From: Prescottella soli
GTDB lineage: Bacteria; Actinomycetota; Actinomycetes; Mycobacteriales; Mycobacteriaceae
Length of the DNA stretch: 64,000 bases
Direction: 5' to 3'
NCBI RefSeq assembly: GCF_040024445.1
Contig: NZ_CP157276.1
Coordinates: 3,100,001-3,164,000, forward strand
The notes below the pieces were generated by a model, which saw only the letters and a program-made list of their open reading frames with translations, was not told the origin of the DNA and did not search any database. Both the position numbers and the translations under genes were made by a program. Shown piece after piece: positions 54,733 through 63,597 of the stretch; positions within the stretch are counted from its first letter, which is position 1; the number at the start of each line of letters is the position of its first letter.

Positions 54733-55173
54733 TCAGGCTTCGATCGCCGACTTGATCCGTAACGCGAACGCGGGAGCATCCTTTCGTGCGGCACGCAGCG
54801 CGAGCGGCGCGACGAGCTTGCCGATCCCGTGCCCCTCCAGCACGTTGAAGATCGTCAACTTCGTGCCGTTGCCGGACGACTCCAGGTCGTAGCCGCCCTC
54901 GACCGCCGTCACCATGTTCTTGGACCGTTCGGCCCACCGGATGCGTCGCGGCGCGTCGAACTCGGTGATCTCGAACTCACGCTCGGTGGTCATCCCCGCG
55001 TCCTTGACGGTGCTGGCGAAGACGGTTCCGACGCCGGGCGGCCCGGGTGTCTTCTGCACGATCTTCTGCACCCGCGGGCTGAACTTCGGATCGTTGACGC
55101 CGACCGCGAGGAACTGGAACACCTCGTCGATGGGACGATCGACCACTGTCGTGCCTTCGAAAAGTCCTGACAT
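54733..55173 (-). CDS. SRPBCC/START-like superfamily protein
   Basis: 146 residues. The pattern TTVVDRPIDEVFQFLAVGVNDPKF at the start, FEITEFDAPRRIRWAER in the middle and a long C-terminal helix (LAPLALRAARKDAPAFALRIKSAIEA) describe a polyketide-cyclase/Bet v1-like fold that binds hydrophobic ligands. The ATG at 55173 has a G-rich stretch upstream. It is divergent from pepN, with a gap of 70 bp. Confidence 0.85.
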   Translation of the reverse strand: MSGLFEGTTVVDRPIDEVFQFLAVGVNDPKFSPRVQKIVQKTPGPPGVGTVFASTVKDAGMTTEREFEITEFDAPRRIRWAERSKNMVTAVEGGYDLESSGNGTKLTIFNVLEGHGIGKLVAPLALRAARKDAPAFALRIKSAIEA

Positions 55174-55243
55174 GTCGAAACCCCGTTCGGAGTGGTTGAC
55201 CGGAGATCATTCGGACTCTACCCGCGGCTGGCAGGATCGGGGT

Positions 55244-57736
55244 GTGAGTATCGCGAACCTGACCCGTGCCGAGACCGCTGCGCGATCCGCGGCGGTGACC
55301 GTCCGCTCCTACCGCGTCGAACTCGACGTGTCTGCCGCGCCGGACGCCTCCGAGGCCGGATTCCTGACCACGACGACGGTCGAGTTCGACGCCACCGGTG
55401 GGGACACCTGGCTGGACTTCATCGGCCTCGAGATCCGTTCGGTGATCGTGAACGGGCAGTTCGTGGACGTCGAGTACGACGGCGCCCGGATCGCACTGCA
55501 CGGGCTGCGGCGGTCGAACACCGTCGTGGTCAGCGCGGTCGGCCAGTACAGCCGCTCCGGCGAGGGCCTGCACCGTTTCCGCGACCCGGTCGACGGCCAG
55601 ACGTATCTCTACACGCAGTACGAGCCGTCGGACGCACGTCGGGTGTTCGCGTGCTTCGAGCAGCCGGACATGAAGGCGCCGTTCACGTTCGCGGTCACCG
55701 CGCCCACCGGGTGGGAGGTGACGTCGAACCGCCCCGCCGCGGTGGTCGAGGACGACGGCGAGCGCCAGGCGGTGGAATTCTCCCCCACCCTGCCGATCGC
55801 CACGTACATCACCGCGATCGTCGCCGGCCCGTACCACCGCGTCGAATCCGTCTGGAGCCGCGGCGATCTCGAGGTTCCGTTGGGTGTGCTGTGCCGGGCG
55901 TCGCTCGCGCAGTACCTGGACGCCGACACGATCTTCGAGGTCACGAAACAGGGTCTCGACTTCTTCGCCGAGCACTTCGACTACCCGTATCCGTGGGGCA
56001 AGTACGACCAGGTGTTCGTGCCCGAGTACAACCTCGGCGCGATGGAGAACCCAGGGTGCGTCACCTTCACCGAGGCGTACGTCTTCCGCGGTGCCGCCAC
56101 GGCCGCGCAGTACGAGGCACGGGCCAACACGATCCTCCACGAGATGGCGCACATGTGGTTCGGCGATCTCGTGACGATGGTGTGGTGGGACGACCTGTGG
56201 CTCAAGGAGTCGTTCGCCGACTTCATGGGCGCGCTCGCGAGCGCCGAGGCCACCGAATGGACCGACGCGTGGGTCGCGTTCGCGAATCGCCGTAAGGCGT
56301 GGGCATATTCGCAGGACCAGTTGCCGACGACGCACCCGATCGTCGCCGACATCGTCGACCTCGAGGCGGCCAAGCTCAACTTCGACGGCATCACGTACGC
56401 GAAGGGCGCCAGCGTCCTCAAGCAGTTGGTGGCCTACGTGGGACGCGACGCGTTCTTCGAGGGCGCACGCCGCTACTTCCGCGAGCACGCCTTCGGCAAC
56501 ACCACGCTCGCCGACCTGCTGACCGAACTGTCGGCGGCCTCCGGTCGCGATCTGGCCGCCTGGGCGCGCGCGTGGCTGCAGACCAGCGGGGTCTCCACGC
56601 TGACCCTCGACGGTGGTGGGGTCGACGGTTACGAGATCGTGCAGACCGATCCGCGCCCGCACCGACTGGCGGTCGGCCTCTACGACGTCGACGACGCCGG
56701 CGATCTGGTCCGGCGCGACCGGGTGGAGTTGGATGTGGTCGCCGAGCGCACACCGATCGAACTGCCCGACGCGGCCCTGCGCCTGCTCAACGACGGCGAC
56801 CTCACCTACGCGAAGGTCCGACTGGACGCCGGATCGCTCGAGACGGTTCAGCGCTCGCTGGACCGGGTCGTCGACCCGCTGACCAGGGGCCTCATCTGGT
56901 CGGCGCTGTGGAACGCCACCCGCGACGGCGAACTCGCCCCCGAGCGCTACCTGACGATGGCGCGCGCATTCGCGCCGTCCGAGCCGAACATGGCGCTGCT
57001 GACCGCGGTCCTGGCGAACGCGTCGTTCGCGATCGGCCACTACCTGCCCACCGAGGCGCGGGACCGCTGGCGGCGCGAGTGGCTCGAAACCTGCTGGACG
57101 GCAATGCAGGAAGCCGAATCGGGCTCGGGTGGACAGCTGGCATGGGCCCGTGCGGCTGCGGCCGCAGCAGTTGTCGACGACCGCCACGCGGCCGACATCC
57201 GTGCGATCCTCGACGGCGGCCGGCCGGGCCCGGACGGGCTCCGGTTGGATCCGGACCTGCGCTGGGCGCTGTGGACGTCGCTGTCCGCGACCGGGCATGC
57301 CGACACGGAGACGCTGGACGTCGAACTGGCGCGCGACGACACCGCGTCCGGGCGGACTGCCCAACTGCGTGCGCTCGCCGCCCGCCCGGACCCGGAGGTC
57401 AAGGCGCGGGCCTGGGCGTCGGCGCTCGAGGACACGGCGCTGAGCAACGACCACCTCGACGCCGTCATCGCCGGATTCCGGGCGGGCGAGCGCCGCGACC
57501 TGATCGCTGGCTACGACGACGCCTACTTCGCGGCGATCCGCGGAGTGTGGGCGCAGCGGAGCATCGAGATCGCCCGCCGGATCGTCCTCGGGCTCTTCCC
57601 GGCGTCCGATTCGGTCGATTCGGTGGATTCGTGGCTTGCCGCGAACGTCGATGCGCCGGGTGCACTGCGTCGACTCGTGCTCGAGCAGCGCGACCATCTG
57701 GCGCGCGATCTCCGGGTTCGCAGGGCCTCTTGTTAA
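55244..57736 (+). CDS. pepN: Aminopeptidase N
   Basis: 830 residues from GTG at 55244 (VSIANLTRAE), which matches the usual start of mycobacterial PepN. The M1-family substrate motif GAMENPG is near residue 265 and the zinc site HEMAHMWFGDLVTMVWWDDLW near 299, with the third ligand in KESFADF near 322. It removes N-terminal residues from peptides in the cytoplasm. The C-terminal helical domain is present in full. The 36-residue membrane peptide gene follows at 173 bp. Confidence 0.96.
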   Translation: MSIANLTRAETAARSAAVTVRSYRVELDVSAAPDASEAGFLTTTTVEFDATGGDTWLDFIGLEIRSVIVNGQFVDVEYDGARIALHGLRRSNTVVVSAVGQYSRSGEGLHRFRDPVDGQTYLYTQYEPSDARRVFACFEQPDMKAPFTFAVTAPTGWEVTSNRPAAVVEDDGERQAVEFSPTLPIATYITAIVAGPYHRVESVWSRGDLEVPLGVLCRASLAQYLDADTIFEVTKQGLDFFAEHFDYPYPWGKYDQVFVPEYNLGAMENPGCVTFTEAYVFRGAATAAQYEARANTILHEMAHMWFGDLVTMVWWDDLWLKESFADFMGALASAEATEWTDAWVAFANRRKAWAYSQDQLPTTHPIVADIVDLEAAKLNFDGITYAKGASVLKQLVAYVGRDAFFEGARRYFREHAFGNTTLADLLTELSAASGRDLAAWARAWLQTSGVSTLTLDGGGVDGYEIVQTDPRPHRLAVGLYDVDDAGDLVRRDRVELDVVAERTPIELPDAALRLLNDGDLTYAKVRLDAGSLETVQRSLDRVVDPLTRGLIWSALWNATRDGELAPERYLTMARAFAPSEPNMALLTAVLANASFAIGHYLPTEARDRWRREWLETCWTAMQEAESGSGGQLAWARAAAAAAVVDDRHAADIRAILDGGRPGPDGLRLDPDLRWALWTSLSATGHADTETLDVELARDDTASGRTAQLRALAARPDPEVKARAWASALEDTALSNDHLDAVIAGFRAGERRDLIAGYDDAYFAAIRGVWAQRSIEIARRIVLGLFPASDSVDSVDSWLAANVDAPGALRRLVLEQRDHLARDLRVRRASC

Positions 57737-57816
57737 CGCCGTGTGTCGCCGTTTTTACGCCCGGCTCACTTCGCGTTTCTTTTCTGTAAGGCATTGCGGA
57801 ATACGGGGATCAGCGC

Positions 57817-57846
57817 TTGGAACACGGTCGTCCGGTCCGTTAGACA
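57817..57846 (+). promoter_or_regulatory. Probable promoter of the small membrane peptide gene
   Basis: TTGGAA (57817-57822) and TAGACA (57841-57846) are spaced by 18 bases and fit a housekeeping promoter. The leader would be about 57 bases. Confidence 0.55.
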
Positions 57847-57909
57847 TGCAGTGGCGCCGACAACGGCGAGACAAGAGAAGCAGCGCTTCAAGGGAGTAAG
57901 GGGTATCAA

Positions 57910-58020
57910 ATGGGTTCTTCCGCAGCGGATCTCGGTAAGGTCGCAGCCGGCGCGACGCTGATCTCGACGGTCATCGGCCTGGTCGCCGGTGTCGCCGGCG
58001 TCGCCGCATTGTTCATCTGA
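57910..58020 (+). CDS. 36-residue hydrophobic membrane peptide
   Basis: ATG at 57910 opens 36 codons ending TGA at 58018-58020. AGGGAGTAAGGGG upstream is a strong ribosome binding site. The first ten residues are polar (MGSSAADLGK); the rest is a single Gly/Ala/Val-rich helix (ATLISTVIGLVAGVAGVAAL). A good promoter precedes it and a perfect hairpin follows 20 bp later, so it looks like an independent gene. It is too short for usual annotation thresholds. No family was recognised; a membrane-active or regulatory peptide is possible. Confidence 0.75.
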   Translation: MGSSAADLGKVAAGATLISTVIGLVAGVAGVAALFI

Positions 58021-58040
58021 ACACCGCGGCACCAGCGCAC

Positions 58041-58077
58041 CTCGGGCCCGAAGTCGTTCGTCGACTTCGGGCCCGAG
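58041..58077. terminator. Bidirectional terminator hairpin
   Basis: A perfect 16-bp stem (58041-58056 with 58062-58077, loop TTCGT) lies between the peptide gene and the convergent HTH gene. Confidence 0.88.
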
Positions 58078-58090
58078 CCTTGTCCGGGGG

Positions 58091-58498
58091 TCAGGTGCGC
58101 TTGACCAGCCTGTCGTATCGCTGCCGTGCCGCCTGGGTGCTCCCCAGTCCCAGGCCGAAAGCGATTTCCTGCCAGGTCATTCCGCGTTGCCGCGCGATGC
58201 CCAGGAGAAGTGCCTCCAATTGGTCCATCTCGGCGCGGGCCTTCGGGATCAGCCCGAGCGCGGCGGTGACGTCGGCGTCGTCGATCTCCGGCTCTCCGGG
58301 GTCCGGGGTGTGGACGCCACCGGCGATCGCGGCCACGATGCGGATCGCGCCCAGCGGATCGAGCATCTCGGGGTGGGACTGCCGGGCGCGCTGCTCGGCC
58401 GTGGCGCCGTGACGTTCCGCGATCCGGAACAGGCCGGCGTACTCGCGGTGCGCGCGCTCGCGGCTCGGGTTCGGCGGTGTGAACTGGTCGTCGGACAT
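58091..58498 (-). CDS. Probable helix-turn-helix DNA-binding protein
   Basis: 135 residues from ATG at 58498, with TGGAGGC immediately upstream. The C-terminus GMTWQEIAFGLGLGSTQAARQRYDRL reads as a helix-turn-helix; the middle (DADVTAALGLIPKARAEMDQL) is helical. Actinobacteria often carry such small HTH proteins of unknown target. A perfect palindrome 33-45 bp upstream suggests autoregulation. It is divergent from the iron-binding lipoprotein gene. Confidence 0.75.
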   Translation of the reverse strand: MSDDQFTPPNPSRERAHREYAGLFRIAERHGATAEQRARQSHPEMLDPLGAIRIVAAIAGGVHTPDPGEPEIDDADVTAALGLIPKARAEMDQLEALLLGIARQRGMTWQEIAFGLGLGSTQAARQRYDRLVKRT

Positions 58499-58530
58499 GC
58501 CTCCAGGGTGCGGCGGCAATGGAATGTTGT

Positions 58531-58543
58531 CAACAGACTGTTG
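58531..58543. promoter_or_regulatory. Palindrome CAACAGACTGTTG, possible operator
   Basis: A perfect 6-1-6 palindrome stands upstream of the minus-strand HTH gene. It overlaps a TTGACA (minus strand, 58533-58528) that could be a -35 element, which would suit repression. Confidence 0.5.
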
Positions 58544-58630
58544 AAAACTGAGTGTTCACAAGGACCCGAGAGTGGACGGCCTCGGCTACGGCGAATCTCG
58601 ACCGATGGCGATCGCGAGCCCCCCATGAAA

Positions 58631-58649
58631 TATGGTTAGGGTTACCAAA
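58631..58649 (+). promoter_or_regulatory. IdeR/DtxR-type iron box
   Basis: TATGGTTAGGGTTACCAAA matches the 19-bp consensus TTAGGTTAGGCTAACCTAA at 14 of 19 positions, including the central GGTTAGG and ACC. It lies 18 bp before the start of an iron-siderophore binding lipoprotein, the expected target under iron limitation. Confidence 0.8.
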
Positions 58650-58666
58650 CTCGAGAGGATCCGGAT

Positions 58667-59698
58667 ATGGCACCCACGTTGAGCCGTCGCACCATGCTGA
58701 CGATGAGCTTCGCGACCATCGCGGGACTGGCCGTCGCAGGCTGCAGCAGTAACGACTCGTCACAGGGTGACCGCACCGCCGGTGCCGCCGATCACGCGGA
58801 GCCGGGTGCCTACCCAGTCACGATCGACCACAAGTTCGGTTCCACGACCATCACCCAGGCACCGCGGCGGATCGCGGCCGTCGGTATCGGCGATGCCGAC
58901 GTCCTGCTCGCCCTCGGCCTGACGCCCGTCCTCGTCCCCGTGTGGACCGGTTCCACCGACGACGGCATCGGTGTGTGGGCCGAACCCAGCCTGCACGGCG
59001 ACGATCCGGCGGCCTTGGCCAACGCGACCACGGAGTTCGACATCGAGACGATCGTGGCGTCGGCTCCGGATCTGATCATCGCGGTCAACAATGCGATCGA
59101 CGAGGACACCTACCGGAAGCTCAGCGCGGTCGCTCCCACCGTCCTGCACGCGGCGGACCAGACCGACTGGGTGCTGCCGTGGGAGGAAGTGACCACGCGC
59201 ATCGGTGCGGCCGTGGGCCTTCCGGCGCAGGCGGAGCGCGAGGTGCAGGACGTCCAGGATCGCATCACGAAGGCGCGCAACGACAATCCACAGTTCAGGG
59301 GAAAGACGGCTGTGCTCGTCGCCGCCCGCAACGACGGAACGCTGCGGGCGTTCGCGCCGGATGCCGCGCGCGCCCAGTTGCTGACCCAGTTGGGCTTCGA
59401 ACCGCCGCAGGCCCTGAAGGATCGTTTCGGCGGCAAGCTCAACTTCGAGGTGTCGGCCGAGAACTACAGCCTGCTCGATGCCGATCTGATGCTGTTCGAC
59501 AACTACGAGAAGGTTCGTGCCACGCTCGAGGGAACGCCGGCGTTCACGAATCTCGACGTGGTCCGCACCGGTGGTCTCATCGGCCTCGACCCGATCGTGA
59601 GTGATGCGGTTTCGATGCCGAACCCGCTGACGATCCCGTTCGTGCTCGACGAGTTCGTCGCCCTGATCAACGCGGCGGAGCGCGCACGGCAGTCCTGA
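58667..59698 (+). CDS. Iron-siderophore ABC transporter substrate-binding lipoprotein
   Basis: 343 residues from ATG at 58667 with GAGAGGAT upstream. A twin-arginine-like start (SRRTMLTMSF) runs into a lipobox LAVAGC with Cys26. The mature protein has the FecB/FepB pattern: ITQAPRRIAAVGIGDADVLLALGL, VASAPDLIIAVNNAIDEDTY, then YSLLDADLMLFDNYE. It would bind a ferric siderophore outside the membrane. An iron box precedes it. No permease or ATPase of the uptake system follows; an MFS gene follows at 15 bp. Confidence 0.93.
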   Translation: MAPTLSRRTMLTMSFATIAGLAVAGCSSNDSSQGDRTAGAADHAEPGAYPVTIDHKFGSTTITQAPRRIAAVGIGDADVLLALGLTPVLVPVWTGSTDDGIGVWAEPSLHGDDPAALANATTEFDIETIVASAPDLIIAVNNAIDEDTYRKLSAVAPTVLHAADQTDWVLPWEEVTTRIGAAVGLPAQAEREVQDVQDRITKARNDNPQFRGKTAVLVAARNDGTLRAFAPDAARAQLLTQLGFEPPQALKDRFGGKLNFEVSAENYSLLDADLMLFDNYEKVRATLEGTPAFTNLDVVRTGGLIGLDPIVSDAVSMPNPLTIPFVLDEFVALINAAERARQS

Positions 59699-59713
59699 CG
59701 GCGCTCTAGGGTC

Positions 59714-61021
59714 ATGGCTGTGTTGCGTGCCCGTCCCTTGAACTCGTTCGCTCGGTCGTTCCGAGTCGCCCGCGCCGTTCCGGCGCCGGTGCGTCTGATC
59801 CTGGTGTCGATGGTCCTCTTCAATGTGGGCTTCTACCTTGTGGTTCCGTTCCTCGCGGTCCACATGTCCGACGACCTGGGTCTGGCGGGCTGGGCGATCG
59901 GGCTGGTGCTGGGCCTGCGGACCTTCAGCCAGCAGGGCATGTTCTTCCTCGGCGGCAGTCTCGCCGACCGCTTCGGGGTGCGTCCGCTCGTGCTGCTCGG
60001 AATCTCGTTGCGGGTGATCGGCTTTCTCGCTCTCGGGTGGGCATCGAACCTGGCGCAGATGATCGTCGGTGTCCTGCTGGTGGGACTTGCGGCGGCGCTG
60101 TTCGCGCCGGCCGTCGAGGCGGCCAACGCGGCCTACGGGCACCGGCTCGAACGGGACGGGGTGATCCGGCGGACGGAACTGTTTGCACTCGAGCAGATGT
60201 GCAGCCGGCTGGGCACCGTCGTCGGGCCCGCGCTCGGCGCGCTACTGCTGGTCGTGCCGTTCCTGTGGACCGCGACGTCGGCGGCGGTGCTCTTCGCGGG
60301 GCTGCTGGTGGCGTTCGCCGTCTGGCTGCCCGCAGACGTATCCACCTCCCACGACGCCGAGTCGTCCCCGCAGGGTCTGCGCGTGGTGTGGCGCGCGGTG
60401 CTGACCAACCGGAGCTTTCTCGTCTTCGCGGGCCTGTGCGGGGCACAACTCGCCGCGTACAACCAGCTCTATCTGATGCTGCCCGAGCAGCTCGAGCGCG
60501 GTCTCGGCTCGCAGGCGGCACTGGGCTGGTTCTTCACGGGCGCGGCGCTGCTCGTGATCTTCGGGCAGTCCCCGGTGGTGGCCCTCGCGAACCGGTTGGG
60601 CCACCGCGCGTCGATCGTCGCCGGGATGGCCGTCATGGCGGCGTCGTTCCTCGCGCCCGCGGCCGCGTCGACGGCCGCGCCCGACTCCGAGGCCGCGCAG
60701 CTGGCCGGGCTCGTAGTGTGGGTCGTCCTGCTGCACCTGGGACAGATGCTGATGGTGCCGCCGATGCGCGACACGATCGGGATCCTCGCCGGCGAGCGCT
60801 TCCTCGGCGCACACTTCGGGATGCTCAACACGCTCGGCGGGCTGCTGACGCTCGTCGGCTCCATCGGTGTCGGGCAGCTGTTCGACGTCGTCGACGTGGG
60901 TGATCTCGGGCCCGCCGCACCGTGGTGGGTGATCGCGGTCGCCGTGGCGGCCGCGGCGGTGGGCCTGTGGCGGTGGAGTGCACGGGTGCCGAATCGGCCG
61001 TCCTGCATACCGGTGACCTGA
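59714..61021 (+). CDS. MFS transporter
   Basis: 435 residues. Twelve predicted helices, with the MFS loop GGSLADRFGVRPLVLLG between helices 2 and 3. The profile resembles MdtH/YajR-type multidrug exporters. Position directly after an iron-regulated siderophore-binding gene suggests siderophore export or iron-complex handling, as for the MFS exporters in other siderophore loci. The start ATG at 59714 has only a weak ribosome binding site. The FetB-like gene begins 22 bp after the stop. Confidence 0.88.
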   Translation: MAVLRARPLNSFARSFRVARAVPAPVRLILVSMVLFNVGFYLVVPFLAVHMSDDLGLAGWAIGLVLGLRTFSQQGMFFLGGSLADRFGVRPLVLLGISLRVIGFLALGWASNLAQMIVGVLLVGLAAALFAPAVEAANAAYGHRLERDGVIRRTELFALEQMCSRLGTVVGPALGALLLVVPFLWTATSAAVLFAGLLVAFAVWLPADVSTSHDAESSPQGLRVVWRAVLTNRSFLVFAGLCGAQLAAYNQLYLMLPEQLERGLGSQAALGWFFTGAALLVIFGQSPVVALANRLGHRASIVAGMAVMAASFLAPAAASTAAPDSEAAQLAGLVVWVVLLHLGQMLMVPPMRDTIGILAGERFLGAHFGMLNTLGGLLTLVGSIGVGQLFDVVDVGDLGPAAPWWVIAVAVAAAAVGLWRWSARVPNRPSCIPVT

Positions 61022-61043
61022 CTTCGGTGAGAAGGTGACAACG

Positions 61044-61805
61044 ATGAGTGCATCGTTGGCGAATCCCGGACTCGCGCTGTTCGTCCTGTGCGCGGTCATG
61101 GTCGCATGCACGGCGGTGGTGTACCGGATCGCCCGTCTCGGGAATCCCATGACCGCCCCGTGGGCGGCGGCCCGTGGGGCGCTCCAGCTCGCCGCGGTGT
61201 CGCTGGTCCTCGCGGCGGCGCTCGGCCGTCTGTGGTCGTCGTTCCTGGTCCTGGCCGTGATGTTCGTAGCGGCCGCGTTCACGGCCGGCCGCCGCGCGAA
61301 GGCCGGCCGGTCGGCGGCATGGTTGTCCGTCGCGCTCGCCTGCGGTGTCGGCGTGGTGGTTCCACTGATGCTGGTCAGCGGGGTGGTGCCGCTGGAAGGC
61401 GTCGCGATCGTGCCGATCGGGGGGATCGTGCTCGGCAATGCGATGACCGCGACCGCGCTCGCCGCGAAACGCGGACTGGACGCGATCGACCAGCGGTGGG
61501 GCGAGGTCGAGGCCGGACTGAGCCTCGGGTTCAGCGTCCGGGACGCGCGGATGGAGGTGATCGGCCCGGCCGCGTCCGACGCCCTGTTACCCGGGCTGGA
61601 CCAGACCCGGACGGTGGGGCTGGTGACCCTGCCCGGGGCGTTCGTCGGCGTGCTGCTGGCCACCGGTTCTGCGGTCCAGGCGGGCGCGGTGCAGATCCTC
61701 GTCCTCGTGGGGTTGCTGCTGGCGCAGACCTGCGCGGTGGCGGTGGCGATCGAACTCGTGGCGCGCGGAGTGGTCAATCGTCCGGGGACACACGCGGTGT
61801 ACTGA
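61044..61805 (+). CDS. fetB: FetB-family ABC transporter permease (UPF0014)
   Basis: 253 residues from ATG at 61044, with GAGAAGG eight bases upstream (GTG at 61035 is possible). Seven membrane helices and the family stretch IVPIGGIVLGNAMTATALAAKRGLD near residue 125, then GLVTLPGAFVGVLLATGS near 195. FetB with the ATPase FetA exports iron in E. coli. No fetA is adjacent, so the ATPase must be elsewhere. It follows the MFS gene in the iron locus. Confidence 0.85.
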   Translation: MSASLANPGLALFVLCAVMVACTAVVYRIARLGNPMTAPWAAARGALQLAAVSLVLAAALGRLWSSFLVLAVMFVAAAFTAGRRAKAGRSAAWLSVALACGVGVVVPLMLVSGVVPLEGVAIVPIGGIVLGNAMTATALAAKRGLDAIDQRWGEVEAGLSLGFSVRDARMEVIGPAASDALLPGLDQTRTVGLVTLPGAFVGVLLATGSAVQAGAVQILVLVGLLLAQTCAVAVAIELVARGVVNRPGTHAVY

Positions 61806-61807
61806 AT

Positions 61808-61851
61808 TCACCCACGAATCGAACATCGGGTGAACATTCGATACTTCACCG
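61808..61851 (+). promoter_or_regulatory. Three TTCACC units upstream of phoD
   Basis: TTCACC (61808-61813), its inverse GGTGAA (61830-61835) and TTCACC (61846-61851) lie 45-85 bp before the phosphatase start. They resemble units of the Streptomyces PHO box (GTTCACC), but the spacing is not the usual 11-bp direct repeat. Confidence 0.4.
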
Positions 61852-61894
61852 GATCCGAGTTGAACGAACGTCCGGGATTCGTTGTGATCCAGTG

Positions 61895-63574
61895 GTGTTC
61901 GAGAACAGTGATACCGGAGTCGTGAGCCGCCGCGGACTGCTGCGGGGCTCGGTGGTGCTGGCGGGGGCCGGCGTCGCCGCCGCAGCCACCGGACGGGCGT
62001 CGGCCGCCGTCCCGGCGCCCGGATTCGTCCACGGCGTCGCGTCCGGCGATCCGCTCCCCGACCGCGTGATCATCTGGACGCGGATCACCCCGTCCGGCGA
62101 CGCGCTGCCCGGTTCGGGCGTGGGGCAGACGGTGTCGCTGACCTGGCAGGTCGCGACCGACCCGGGTTTCGCGAACGTCGTGCGTGCCGGCGCGGTGGAC
62201 GCGGGCCCGGACACCGACCACACCGTCAAGGTCGACGTCACGGGGCTGCGTCCCGGTACCGGCTACTACTACCGGTTCACGGCGCTCGGGCAGACGTCGC
62301 CGGTCGGCCGCACCCGCACCGCGCCCGCGACCGACGCGGATCTCGGACGGCTGCGGTTCGGCGTCGTCTCGTGCTCCAACTGGGAGGCGGGCTACTTCGC
62401 GTCGTACCGGCACCTGGCCGAGCGCGACGACCTCGACGCGGTCCTGCACCTCGGCGACTACATTTACGAGTACGGACGCGGCGAGTACGGGGCGAAGTAC
62501 GGCTCGGTCCGACCGCACAATCCGGCGCACGAGATCATCTCGCTCGCCGACTACCGAATCCGTCACGCGCAGTACAAGACCGACCCGGACCTCATGGCGC
62601 TGCACGCGAAGGTGCCGTTCATCACGACGTGGGACGATCACGAGTCCGCGGACAACTCCTACGACGGCGGCGCCGAGAATCACGACCCGGCCACCGAGGG
62701 GGACTGGGGTGCCCGCAAGGCGGCGTCCGCTCGCGCGTACTTCGAGTGGATGCCGGTGCGGAGCAATGCAGTCCCGCTCTATCGCCGTTTTCGATTCGGC
62801 AACCTCGCCGAACTCTCCATGCTGGACCTGCGCACCTACCGGAGCGAGCAGGCCTCTTCCGGTGCCGGGTGGCGCAACGTCGATTCGCCCGACCGTACGA
62901 TCACCGGTCGCGCGCAGATGGACTGGCTCACCAGCGGCATCGTCACGTCGCCGACCCAGTGGAAGATCGTCGGCAACCCGGTGATGATCGCGCCGTGCGC
63001 GTTTCCGCCGCTCGAAGACCGCACCATGGCGGCGATCACCGACATGATCGGTGTTCCCGACGCCGGTATCCCGTACAACACCGACCAGTGGGACGGCTAC
63101 AGCGCCGACCGCCGCAGACTTTTCGACGCGATCACCTCGAACAACGTCCGCAACACGGTCTTCCTCACCGGCGACATCCACACCTCGTGGGCGTGTGATC
63201 TGCCGGTGGACGCGGCGGACTACCCGGGCGCGGGAACGGTCGGGACCGAGTTCGTGGTCCCGTCGGTGACGTCGGCCAACATCGACGACTCGCTGAAGGT
63301 TCCGCCCCGCACCGTGAGCGTCGCGGCCGAGGAGGCGTTCAAGACGTTCAACCATCATGCGCGCTACGTCGAACTCGACTCCCACGGCTACGGCGTGTTC
63401 GAGATGAACAAGCAAGGGGCGCAGATGGACTGGTTCTTCGTCAACGATCCGGTCGATCCGCACGGAACCGTTCGGCACGCGGTGAGCTACCGGGTCGCCG
63501 ACGGCACCCAGCAGGCCCAGCCGGTCGCGACCCCGCTCGATCCCGCCGGCTACCGTCCGGGGACGGGCGCCTGA
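61895..63574 (+). CDS. phoD: PhoD-family alkaline phosphatase, Tat-exported
   Basis: 559 residues from GTG at 61895 (GTG at 61892 or 61921 possible). The Tat signal is VVSRRGLLRGSVVLAGAGVA. The PhoD core has GVASGDPLPDRVIIWTRI, LHLGDYIYEYGRGEYG, TTWDDHESADNSYD and FLTGDIHTSWACDL, which hold the calcium/iron ligands. It releases phosphate from phosphodiesters and monoesters outside the cell. A cluster of TTCACC repeats precedes it, compatible with phosphate control. No operon partner is visible. Confidence 0.92.
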   Translation: MFENSDTGVVSRRGLLRGSVVLAGAGVAAAATGRASAAVPAPGFVHGVASGDPLPDRVIIWTRITPSGDALPGSGVGQTVSLTWQVATDPGFANVVRAGAVDAGPDTDHTVKVDVTGLRPGTGYYYRFTALGQTSPVGRTRTAPATDADLGRLRFGVVSCSNWEAGYFASYRHLAERDDLDAVLHLGDYIYEYGRGEYGAKYGSVRPHNPAHEIISLADYRIRHAQYKTDPDLMALHAKVPFITTWDDHESADNSYDGGAENHDPATEGDWGARKAASARAYFEWMPVRSNAVPLYRRFRFGNLAELSMLDLRTYRSEQASSGAGWRNVDSPDRTITGRAQMDWLTSGIVTSPTQWKIVGNPVMIAPCAFPPLEDRTMAAITDMIGVPDAGIPYNTDQWDGYSADRRRLFDAITSNNVRNTVFLTGDIHTSWACDLPVDAADYPGAGTVGTEFVVPSVTSANIDDSLKVPPRTVSVAAEEAFKTFNHHARYVELDSHGYGVFEMNKQGAQMDWFFVNDPVDPHGTVRHAVSYRVADGTQQAQPVATPLDPAGYRPGTGA

Positions 63575-63597
63575 GCGCACCGCCGTGGCCTGACGCC

